In this document: piece by piece, positions 37,087 through 44,648 of the stretch
How the letters are laid out: each line of letters opens with the position of its first letter
Numbering within the stretch: position 1 is the first letter of the stretch
NCBI RefSeq assembly: GCF_001895025.1
Contig: NZ_BCXI01000010.1
Span: 62,001-126,000 of the forward strand
Length of the DNA stretch: 64,000 bases
Source of the DNA: Rhodococcus zopfii NBRC 100606 = JCM 9919
GTDB taxonomy: Bacteria; Actinomycetota; Actinomycetes; Mycobacteriales; Mycobacteriaceae
Reading direction: 5' to 3'
Notes under the pieces: generated by a model
What the model was told of the DNA's origin: nothing
The model's input: only the letters and a program-made list of their open reading frames with translations
Database searches by the model: none
Made by a program: the position numbers and the translations under genes

Positions 37087-38136
37087 TCACCCGAGGAGAA
37101 GGACGCCACCGAGGGCGATCGTCGAGACCCAGATCGTGGAGACGGCAGCGAGGACGAACGGGCGCCAGCCGACACCGCGGAGGACGGAGACCCGCACGCC
37201 GGTGCCGAGCGCGAACATCGCGGTGGTGAGGAGGGCGGTCTGCGCGAGCCGTCCGAGCTCGAGTGCCCGGTCGGGAAGCAGCCCGGTCGCACGCAGCGCC
37301 ACGAACCCGACGAATCCGAGCAGGAAGAGCGGAACCAGCGGCGGGCGTCCGGCCCCGCCTTCCGAGGTGGTGCGACGGCGTGAGGCCGCGCCGATCCAGG
37401 CGACCACGGGCGCGAGCAACGCGACGCGGGCGAGTTTGACGGTGACGGCGACCGCGAGGGCGCTCACCCCGACCGGTCCGAGGTGGCTTGCATCGATCGC
37501 CCCACCGGTAGCCACGACCTGTGCCACCTCGTGGACGGCAGCGCCGGCCCAGATGCCGGCTTGCGTGGCGTCGAGCCCCAGCAGTGTCACGGCGAACGGA
37601 AGCCCGGGGATCATGGCGGTTCCGAACACGACCACCAGTGCCACGGCGGTGACGACGTGCTGTTTGCGGGCATTGGCGACGCCGTCGACCGCCGCGACCG
37701 CGGCAGCTCCGCAGATGGAGAAGCCGCAGGCGATGAGAAGACGCTCGCCCCACTCCATTCCGAGCAGCCGCCCCACCGCCATCGTGCCCGCGATTCCCCC
37801 CACCACCACGGCAACGGCGACGGCGAGCACACCCCAACCGAGGTCGAGTACATCGGACAGCAGCAGTTGCAGGCCGAGCAGTGCCACTCCGATGCGGAGC
37901 AGTCTGCGGGAGGCGACCGCGATACCCGGCGCCGCGACAGAGGGCAGTGCAACGGAATTGGTGATCACCGCACCGAGAACGATCGCGATCAGCAACGGGC
38001 TGACGCCGCCGACGAGCCCGGCGATGCCCAGCGAGACCGCTGCACCGAGGGCACAGAATGCGATCCCGGGCAACGGCGTTCGTAGACGCGTCCGCATCGG
38101 TGAGGTGGGGGTGACCGGGGGAGACAGAGCCATCAT
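37087..38136 (-). CDS. YeiH/UPF0324 putative sulfate/anion exporter
   Basis: A 349-aa protein with about ten transmembrane helices, family YeiH (UPF0324). Signatures include LLRIGVALLGLQL, ACGFSICGAAAVAAVDGV and GIWAGAAVHEVAQVVATG. Members export organosulfur-derived anions such as sulfite, though proof is thin. Two tandem ATGs (38136, 38133). A perfect palindrome at 38188-38208 lies 52 bp upstream. The gene follows the AraC gene in the same direction, 91 bp apart. Confidence 0.85.
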   Translation of the reverse strand: MMALSPPVTPTSPMRTRLRTPLPGIAFCALGAAVSLGIAGLVGGVSPLLIAIVLGAVITNSVALPSVAAPGIAVASRRLLRIGVALLGLQLLLSDVLDLGWGVLAVAVAVVVGGIAGTMAVGRLLGMEWGERLLIACGFSICGAAAVAAVDGVANARKQHVVTAVALVVVFGTAMIPGLPFAVTLLGLDATQAGIWAGAAVHEVAQVVATGGAIDASHLGPVGVSALAVAVTVKLARVALLAPVVAWIGAASRRRTTSEGGAGRPPLVPLFLLGFVGFVALRATGLLPDRALELGRLAQTALLTTAMFALGTGVRVSVLRGVGWRPFVLAAVSTIWVSTIALGGVLLLG

Positions 38137-38187
38137 TCCACCCTGACCGGAGTGAGGCGATACCGATAGACGCCATTCCCGCATCAC

Positions 38188-38208
38188 GGCATATCGATTC
38201 GATATGCC
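38188..38208. promoter_or_regulatory. Perfect palindrome between araC-type and yeiH genes
   Basis: GGCATATCGA-T-TCGATATGCC: a 10-bp perfect inverted repeat with one central base, AT-rich for this genome. With no U-tract on the transcribed strand it looks more like an operator for yeiH than a terminator for the AraC gene. Confidence 0.65.
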
Positions 38209-38227
38209 TTTGCGAGGGCTGGTGATT

Positions 38228-39241
38228 TTACGCCCGGCGTTCCTCGACGGACTCGGAACGCCACTGACTCGGGCTGCGGCCGAACTGCTTTCGGAACCAG
38301 CGCGAGAAGTTCGCGGGCGAGGAGAATCCGAGGAGCTCGGAGACCTCGGTCAGCGAGTGCCGCCTGCTGCCTACCATGTGTGAGGCAAGGTCGGCGCGGG
38401 TGGAATCGAGCACCGACGCGAACGTGTGGCCCTCTGCGGCGAGCTTGCGGTGTACGGTTCGGCGATCGACACCCAGGCTGCCGGCGACCTGCTCGGCCGA
38501 GCACCGACCGGTGGGCAGGAGCAGTTCGATCAGCTCGCGGACCCTGCTCACGGTGGTGACGTCCTGGTGCGCGTCGATCTCCTCGAGGATCTTCTGGGTG
38601 TACGGACGCAGCAACGGATCCGACATGGCGTTCGGCGCGTCGAGATCCTTGCTGTACAGGGAAATTCCGTCGAAACGTTCGTCGAAGAGCACCTCGGTTC
38701 CGAACATTCGGCGATAGGGAGCGGGATCGCGGGGTGCGGGACGGGTGAACGACACCGACAGCGGCCGCCAGGTCCGGCCGAGGAATCCCTGGAGCAGCTG
38801 GTACAGGACCCCCACCGCCAGATCGATCGATTGGTGGAAGTCGCCGGGCACGCCGACATCGAGTCCGACGCGCAGTGTAGCGATCCCGCCGTTCTCGCTG
38901 ATCCGCGTCCTCAGGGCCTCGTTGTACATGTGCTCGTAGTGGACCAGCACCTTCACGGCGCTGCGAACATCCGGTTCCTCGCGGACGACCAGGCTCAGCG
39001 GCCCCAGGTTCGAGAAGCGGCGCAGTTCGGCGAGTGCGATGCCGAAGTCCTCGCGGCCTGACGCCGCCGCCGAGTCTTCGAGCAGTTCCGCTATGGCCGA
39101 CGCGGGCACCCACCGGTCCTGGAGGCTGAGGCTGGGCAGGTCGAGGCCGGCGTCACGGACCATGCGGGCGGGGTCGAGCCCGACCGCATGCGCGAGATCG
39201 ACGTAGTTGTTGAGTGCCGCATAGCGGGCGAGTGGCTTCAC
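38228..39241 (-). CDS. AraC-family regulator (Arabinose_bd type)
   Basis: A 337-aa regulator of the OruR/GadX-like group. Residues 15-210 form the ligand domain; the C-terminal 85 residues carry the double HTH (SAEQVAGSLGVDRRTVHRKL and LTEVSELLGFSSPANFSRWF), ending with the FGRSPSQWR motif. GTG 39241 gives MKPLARYAALN, the common start; ATG 39295 would add 18 residues. It is divergent from the catabolic operon beginning at 39531 and is its most likely activator. Confidence 0.85.
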   Translation of the reverse strand: MKPLARYAALNNYVDLAHAVGLDPARMVRDAGLDLPSLSLQDRWVPASAIAELLEDSAAASGREDFGIALAELRRFSNLGPLSLVVREEPDVRSAVKVLVHYEHMYNEALRTRISENGGIATLRVGLDVGVPGDFHQSIDLAVGVLYQLLQGFLGRTWRPLSVSFTRPAPRDPAPYRRMFGTEVLFDERFDGISLYSKDLDAPNAMSDPLLRPYTQKILEEIDAHQDVTTVSRVRELIELLLPTGRCSAEQVAGSLGVDRRTVHRKLAAEGHTFASVLDSTRADLASHMVGSRRHSLTEVSELLGFSSPANFSRWFRKQFGRSPSQWRSESVEERRA

Positions 39242-39353
39242 GTCACCATCCAATGTCCCGAAATGAACAGGACCATGTCCCGTAGAGAAAAGCATAGTGG
39301 CCGCAAGCCCTCTACTGTTAGTCCCATCACACCAAGAGCCGAAAGGGGGCTCG

Positions 39354-39431
39354 ATGCACACTCGACACGCAGTGCGGCATCGTTCCTCCTCTCCCGGCAC
39401 ACCGCACCGGGCGCGAAACCCGCGTAGGTGA
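39354..39431 (+). CDS. Possible 25-aa leader peptide of catabolic operon
   Basis: A short ORF, MHTRHAVRHRSSS onward, rich in Arg and His, with a strong AAGGGGG site four bases before its ATG. It lies in the 289-bp gap upstream of the quinone reductase gene and is followed by a 9-bp hairpin, the layout of a leader peptide/attenuator. It could also be chance. Confidence 0.35.
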   Translation: MHTRHAVRHRSSSPGTPHRARNPRR

Positions 39432-39436
39432 TTCCC

Positions 39437-39461
39437 GCGATCCCGCACACGACGGGATCGC
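39437..39461 (+). repeat. 9-bp hairpin in leader of catabolic operon
   Basis: GCGATCCCG / CGGGATCGC with a 7-nt loop, starting six bases after the leader ORF stop and 70 bp before the first operon gene. No U-tract follows. Confidence 0.5.
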
Positions 39462-39530
39462 TCGCGCCCCGAAACCTGGCCCGCCGGCCGCAGCACTGCT
39501 GTGGCCTGGCACGGCCGCGAAGGAGATACC

Positions 39531-40505
39531 GTGGCGAAAGCCGTCCGCTTCTACGAAACCGGTGGTCCCGAGGTCCTGACCTGGGAGGCCGTCGAGGTCG
39601 GTGACCCGGGCCCGGGCGAGGTCCGCATCCGCCACGAGGCCGTGGGCATGAACTTCGCCGACACCTACTTCCGCACCGGCCTGTATCCCGCGCCGCTGCC
39701 GGCGGGTATGGGTGTCGAGGCCGCCGGTGTGATCGAGGCCGTTGGAACCTGCGTCGACGGCTTCGCGCCCGGCGATCGCGTCACCTACACCGGAAGCCCG
39801 CTCGGCGCCTACAGCACCGAACGCGTGATGCCGGCCGAGCACCTGATCCATCTGCCCGACGAGATCTCCTTCGAGACCGCCGCGGCGATGACGATGCGCG
39901 GACTGACCACCTCCTACTTGCTGCGCCGGATTCGACCTCTCGCGGCAGGCGACACGGTCCTGCTCCATGCCGCTGCCGGTGGTGTCGGCCTGATCTTCAC
40001 CCAGTGGGCGAAACTGTTGGGTATCAAGGTCGTCGGCACCGTTTCCACGGAGGAGAAGGCCGAGGTCGCGCGGGCACACGGGTGCGACGAGGTGATCCTT
40101 TACACCCGCGAGGACGTCGCCCGGCGCGTCCGCGAACTCACCGACGGCAAGGGCGTCCCGGTGGTCTTCGACAGCATCGGCGCCACCACCTACGAGACGT
40201 CGCTGAACTCGCTCGCCCGCCGCGGTCTGCTGGTCTGCTTCGGCACCGCCTCGGGACCGGTACCGCCCATCGACGCCATGCAACTCGCGATCAAGGGTTC
40301 GCTGTATGTCACCCGCCCTGCGCTGGCGGACTACATCGCCGACCCGGCCGAACGCGCCGAACTCGCCGGTGAGCTGTTCTCGCACGTCGCGGCGGGCGAC
40401 ATCACCGTCGAGATCAACCAGCGGTACGGGCTCGACGACGCCGTCCGCGCCCACCGCGACATCGAATCCGGCCGCAGCATCGGCTCGTCGGTCTTCGCTC
40501 TCTGA
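39531..40505 (+). CDS. NADPH:quinone oxidoreductase (zinc-free MDR family)
   Basis: A 324-aa medium-chain reductase of the quinone-oxidoreductase group: GroES-like domain 1-120 (GMNFADTYFRTGLYP) and Rossmann domain with AAAGGVGLIFTQWAKLLG. No zinc-binding cysteine set is present. It would reduce quinones or enones with NADPH. AAGGAGA lies four bases before GTG 39531. First gene of a co-directional run whose next start is 25 bp downstream. Confidence 0.88.
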   Translation: MAKAVRFYETGGPEVLTWEAVEVGDPGPGEVRIRHEAVGMNFADTYFRTGLYPAPLPAGMGVEAAGVIEAVGTCVDGFAPGDRVTYTGSPLGAYSTERVMPAEHLIHLPDEISFETAAAMTMRGLTTSYLLRRIRPLAAGDTVLLHAAAGGVGLIFTQWAKLLGIKVVGTVSTEEKAEVARAHGCDEVILYTREDVARRVRELTDGKGVPVVFDSIGATTYETSLNSLARRGLLVCFGTASGPVPPIDAMQLAIKGSLYVTRPALADYIADPAERAELAGELFSHVAAGDITVEINQRYGLDDAVRAHRDIESGRSIGSSVFAL

Positions 40506-40530
40506 CCTGTACCACTCGAAGGACACTCCC

Positions 40531-41421
40531 ATGACCGCAACATTTCCTCCGGCGGGTGACACCCGCACCGCCTTTCGGGTCGAGCGGCTCACCGCGACGA
40601 TCGGCGCCGAACTGTCGGGCGTGGATCTCGGTGACGTCGCCCGTGACGAGACACTGTTCGCCCGGCTGCGCGCGCTGCTCCTCGAACACAAGGTGCTCTT
40701 CTTCCGCGACCAGGACATCACTTGCGCCGAACATGTCTCTCTCGCCGAACGATTCGGCACCCTCGAGGGTCATCCAGTCCTCGGCAGCCACCCCGACCAC
40801 CCGGGTCTGGTGCGGATCTACAAGGACCTCGACAGCGCACCGGAACACTACGAGAACGCCTATCACTGTGATGCCACGTGGCGGGAGAACCCGCCCATGG
40901 GTTGTGTGCTCCGGTGTGTGGAGACGCCTCCCGTCGGTGGCGACACCATCTGGGTGAACATGGTCGAGGCGTACCGGCGGCTGCCGGATGCGGTGAAGGA
41001 GAAGATCGACGGTCTCCGTGCGCGACACAGCATCGAGTCGAGTTTCGGTGCGGCGCTGCCGACGGAGGAGCGTCACGCGCTGCACACGCGGTTCCCCGAC
41101 GCCGAGCATCCGGTGGTCCGCACCCACCCGGAGACCGGCGAGAAGATCCTGTTCGTCAACTCGTTCACGACACACCTGGTGAACTACCACACGCCCCAGA
41201 ACGTACGGTTCGGCAGCGACTATGCGCCAGGTGCCGGAGATCTGTTGCGGTACCTGACATCCCAGGCCGCGATTCCGGAGTATCAGGTGCGCTGGCGTTG
41301 GACCAGGAACAGCATCGCCATCTGGGACAACCGATCCACGCAGCACTACGCGGTCCAGGACTACTGGCCGGCGGTCCGCAAGATGGAGCGCGCCGGAATC
41401 GTCGGCGACCGGCCCTTCTGA
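40531..41421 (+). CDS. TauD/TfdA-family Fe(II)/2-oxoglutarate dioxygenase
   Basis: A 296-aa oxygenase that couples 2-oxoglutarate decarboxylation to hydroxylation of a substrate. The iron triad is visible as His112 and Asp114 (NAYHCDATW) and His272 (STQHYAVQDYW), with Arg283 the likely 2-oxoglutarate anchor. Family substrates include taurine, phenoxyacetates and alkyl sulfates; the specific one is unknown. It lies inside an operon with BKACE and acyl-CoA ligase genes, suggesting that a hydroxylated carboxylic acid is further oxidised and cleaved. Confidence 0.9.
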   Translation: MTATFPPAGDTRTAFRVERLTATIGAELSGVDLGDVARDETLFARLRALLLEHKVLFFRDQDITCAEHVSLAERFGTLEGHPVLGSHPDHPGLVRIYKDLDSAPEHYENAYHCDATWRENPPMGCVLRCVETPPVGGDTIWVNMVEAYRRLPDAVKEKIDGLRARHSIESSFGAALPTEERHALHTRFPDAEHPVVRTHPETGEKILFVNSFTTHLVNYHTPQNVRFGSDYAPGAGDLLRYLTSQAAIPEYQVRWRWTRNSIAIWDNRSTQHYAVQDYWPAVRKMERAGIVGDRPF

Positions 41422-41469
41422 CCTTCTGTCGACCTCTCACCGATATCTATCCCGAAAACGGAGACTCCC

Positions 41470-42522
41470 ATGCATTTCCACGACGACGCCCTGTTCCCCG
41501 AGTGCCAGGACAAGCTGGTCATCACTGCCGCGCCCTACGGCCCGGAGTGGGAACCGGCCGACTTCCCCGAGGATCTGCCGCTGACCATGGACCAGCACAT
41601 CCAGCAGGCCGTGGACTGCTACGAAGCCGGCGCGACGGTGCTGCACATCCACGTCCGCGAGCTCGACGGCAAGGGTTCGAAGCGGCTGTCGAAGTTCAAC
41701 GAACTGCTCGCCGGGCTGCGTCAGGCCGTGCCGGACATGATTTTGCAGGTCGGCGGCTCCATCTCCTTTGCTCCGGAAGGCGAAGGCGCCGAAGCTAGAT
41801 GGCTGTCCGACGATGTCAGGCACATGCTCGCCGAACTGGATCCGAAGCCCGACCAGGTGACCATCGCGATCAACACCTCGCAGATGAACATCATGGAACT
41901 GATGACCGCGGACGACATCGCGGGCACCTCGATGGAACGTCCCGAGCTGGCGACGACCTACCGCGAGATGACGGTGCCGGCCGGACCCGAGTGGGTCGAG
42001 GAACACTTGCGCCGCCTGCAGGCCGCGGGAATCCAGCCGCACTTCCAGCTGTCGAGCATCCCGCAGCTCGAGACCGTCGAACGACTCATCCGCCGCGGCG
42101 TCTACACCGGTCCGCTCAACCTCACCTGGGTGGGCATCGGCGGCGGCTTCGACGGACCCAACCCCTACAACATCATGAACTTCATCCAGCGGGTCCCCGA
42201 CGGCGCGTGCCTGACCCTCGAAACTCTCATGCGGTCGGTGCTTCCCGTCAACACCATGGCCATCGCGATGGGCCTGCACACCCGGTGCGGCAACGAGGAC
42301 ACCATCTGGGGTCGCAAGGGCGAGAAGATGACCTCCGTCCAGCAGATCCGGCAGCTCGTCCGGATCGCCGGTGAGCTCGGTCGCGAGGTCGCCACCGGCA
42401 AGGAGGCCCGCGACATCTACCGCATCGGCGAGACCTACCGCGACGCCGACGAAACGCTCGCCAAGCTCGGCTACGCGCCCAACCGGCGCCCCGGGCAGGT
42501 CGGCTTCACCCAGCACGCCTGA
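41470..42522 (+). CDS. BKACE-family beta-keto acid cleavage enzyme
   Basis: A 350-aa TIM-barrel protein of the BKACE family (DUF849; type member 3-keto-5-aminohexanoate cleavage enzyme), which transfers the acetyl part of a beta-keto acid to acetyl-CoA, giving acetoacetate and a shorter CoA ester. The zinc-binding pair is in VLHIHVREL; LTWVGIGGGFDGPNP and METLxRSVLPVN-like segments are typical. The LHIHVREL...GKGSKRL variant differs from the usual HARDP, so it may form its own subgroup. 48 bp after the dioxygenase gene. Confidence 0.88.
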   Translation: MHFHDDALFPECQDKLVITAAPYGPEWEPADFPEDLPLTMDQHIQQAVDCYEAGATVLHIHVRELDGKGSKRLSKFNELLAGLRQAVPDMILQVGGSISFAPEGEGAEARWLSDDVRHMLAELDPKPDQVTIAINTSQMNIMELMTADDIAGTSMERPELATTYREMTVPAGPEWVEEHLRRLQAAGIQPHFQLSSIPQLETVERLIRRGVYTGPLNLTWVGIGGGFDGPNPYNIMNFIQRVPDGACLTLETLMRSVLPVNTMAIAMGLHTRCGNEDTIWGRKGEKMTSVQQIRQLVRIAGELGREVATGKEARDIYRIGETYRDADETLAKLGYAPNRRPGQVGFTQHA

Positions 42523-42630
42523 TCCTGTCCGTCTCCGCCGGTCCCGGGGCACGCACTCGCGCCGTGTCCCGGGACCGCGTGGCCCACGCCCGAGTCCCCG
42601 CCCACCGACACCGTCTCCCCAGGAGCACCT

Positions 42631-43959
42631 ATGGGACTGCACACCACCTCCATCGCCGTTCCGAGCGCCGCCGCCGGATCGAGCACCCGGTCGCGGATCT
42701 ACCCGTGGATCGTCTTCGCGCTCACCTTCGGACTGTTGCTCTCGGACTACATGTCGCGGCAGGTCCTCAGCGCCGTCTTCCCGTATCTCAAATCCGAATG
42801 GGCACTGGCTGATTCGGAGCTTGCCTCGCTGACAAGCGTCGTCGCGCTCATGGTCGGATTGCTCACCCTGCCCTTGTCGTTGCTCGCCGACCGGTGGGGC
42901 CGCGTCAAAAGCCTGGTGCTCATGGCTGTGCTGTGGTCCGTCGCGACGCTGCTGTGCGCGGTCGCCGGCAACTACGAGCAGATGCTCGGTGCCCGGTTCC
43001 TCGTCGGCGTCGGTGAAGCGGCCTACGGCAGCGTCGGTATCGCATTGGTACTCAGCGTGTTCGCCCCCCGGGTCCACGCGACCCTCAGTGGCGCGTTCAT
43101 GGCCGGCGGCTCGTTCGGCTCGGTCGTCGGTGTCGCCCTCGGCGGTCTGATCGCCGTGCATCTGAGCTGGCGGTGGTCGTTCGCGGCGATGGCGGTGTTC
43201 GGTCTCATCCTCGTGGCGCTGTTCCGTGCGCTTGTCAGCGAACGAAAACTGGCACGGTATTCAGCCGGCGATGATCCCGAACCGAGTGTTGCGGCACCGC
43301 CGGAAGGCTTCCGCGCTCCCGTATCCAGCCTGTTCACCAACCCCGCGGTGCTGTGTGCCTACGCCGGTGGCGGCCTGCAGATGTTCACCGCGGCGGTCCT
43401 GCTCTCGTGGACGCCGAGCTTCTTCAATCGGTACTACGGCCTGTCCCCGGACAAGGCCGCAGCCGCGGCCGCGATCGTCGTCCTCCTCGTCGGCAGCGGT
43501 ATGGTCGTCTGCGGCGTGATCACCGACCGTGTCGGGCGCCTCGACATCGCCCGGAAGTGGACCACCGCCATCGTCTATTGTGCGATCTCGCTGGTGTCCC
43601 TCACGACGGCGTTCCACCTCGAAGCAGGCGCCGCTCAGTTGGTGCTCCTCGGTATCGGCGCGTTCTTCTCCGCCGGATCGTCGGGCCCGACGGCCGCGAT
43701 GGTCGCCAACCTCACTCATTCCTCGGTCCGTGCCTCGGCCATGGGAACGCTCACCGTCGCCAACAATCTGCTCGGTCTCGCGCTGGGCCCGTTCGTCATC
43801 GGAATCCTCGCCGACCGCCTCGGTCTCGTCGGTGCGCTGCAGTTGTCGCCGCTGGTCTATGCCGTCGCCATCGCGGCGTTGATCGCAGGCAAGCGACTGT
43901 ACCCCGCGGGCCTGCGCCGCTTCGCCGAGTTGGGCGCCCCGGCCGTCCCGGTCCGCTGA
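42631..43959 (+). CDS. MFS transporter of the catabolic operon
   Basis: A 442-aa, 12-helix permease. Helix 1 has LLSDYMSRQVLSAVFPYLK, the layout of the ACS/spinster-like importers of organic acids, and the loop-2 motif is ADRWGRVKSL. The context implies uptake of the operon's substrate, probably a carboxylate. Start ATG 42631 follows AGGAGCACC. The 108-bp gap to the BKACE gene is the widest in the operon and may hold an internal promoter. Confidence 0.85.
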   Translation: MGLHTTSIAVPSAAAGSSTRSRIYPWIVFALTFGLLLSDYMSRQVLSAVFPYLKSEWALADSELASLTSVVALMVGLLTLPLSLLADRWGRVKSLVLMAVLWSVATLLCAVAGNYEQMLGARFLVGVGEAAYGSVGIALVLSVFAPRVHATLSGAFMAGGSFGSVVGVALGGLIAVHLSWRWSFAAMAVFGLILVALFRALVSERKLARYSAGDDPEPSVAAPPEGFRAPVSSLFTNPAVLCAYAGGGLQMFTAAVLLSWTPSFFNRYYGLSPDKAAAAAAIVVLLVGSGMVVCGVITDRVGRLDIARKWTTAIVYCAISLVSLTTAFHLEAGAAQLVLLGIGAFFSAGSSGPTAAMVANLTHSSVRASAMGTLTVANNLLGLALGPFVIGILADRLGLVGALQLSPLVYAVAIAALIAGKRLYPAGLRRFAELGAPAVPVR

Positions 43960-43995
43960 CCCAGCGTTCTACCCGACAATCCCCCGGAGCTCATC

Positions 43996-44589
43996 GTGAA
44001 TTCGTCCCAGTCCCCGACCGTGGTCATCGTGCCCGGTCTCCGCGACCACGTCGCGGATCACTGGCAGACCCTCCTCGCCGAACGACTCGGCAACGCCCGT
44101 ATCGTGCCGCCGCTCGAACACCACAGACTCGACCGTGCCGCGCGTGTCGCCGCCCTCGACGCCGTCCTTGCCGACATCGCCGGACCGGTGGTGCTCGTCG
44201 CGCACAGTGCCGGCGTCGTCACCACTGTCCACTGGGCACAGAATCCGACCCGCCCGATCCGAGGGGCGTTGCTCGCGACCCCCGCGGACGTCGAGTTGCC
44301 ACTCCCATCCGGATATCCCACTACGGACGAACTCGAACGAGGGGGATGGACGCCCGTTCCGCGCCGCACACTGCCGTTCCCGAGCATCGTCGCGGCCAGC
44401 CGCACCGACCCGCTCGCCGGATTCCGGCGGGTCGCCGGAATGGCCGAGGCGTGGGGGAGTCGTCTTGTCGACCTCGGTGACGTCGGGCATCTGAATCCCG
44501 CAGCGGGGTACGGCCCGTGGCCCGGTGCCGAGAAGCTGCTGCAGGAACTGATCGACGACACGAGTCCGATGCTCTCGCAGGCAGAGTAG
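43996..44589 (+). CDS. RBBP9/YdeN-type alpha/beta hydrolase
   Basis: A 197-aa serine hydrolase. The nucleophile elbow is in VLVAHSAGVVT (Ser about residue 75); the catalytic His is probably in DVGHLNPAAGYGPW and the Asp in SRTDPLAG. The family lacks well-defined substrates. In this operon it could cleave an ester, lactone or CoA thioester intermediate. GGAG lies eight bases before GTG 43996. Confidence 0.85.
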   Translation: MNSSQSPTVVIVPGLRDHVADHWQTLLAERLGNARIVPPLEHHRLDRAARVAALDAVLADIAGPVVLVAHSAGVVTTVHWAQNPTRPIRGALLATPADVELPLPSGYPTTDELERGGWTPVPRRTLPFPSIVAASRTDPLAGFRRVAGMAEAWGSRLVDLGDVGHLNPAAGYGPWPGAEKLLQELIDDTSPMLSQAE

Positions 44590-44648
44590 ACGACGTCGAG
44601 GCGTCGCCGACCGGACATCACATCGCTACGACAGGATCGATCCAGCCC

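Noticed and set aside
41437-43161. A 574-codon antisense frame across BKACE and the MFS gene.
   Set aside because: Spans two real genes and the gap between them; Asp/Gly/Arg-rich with no motif.
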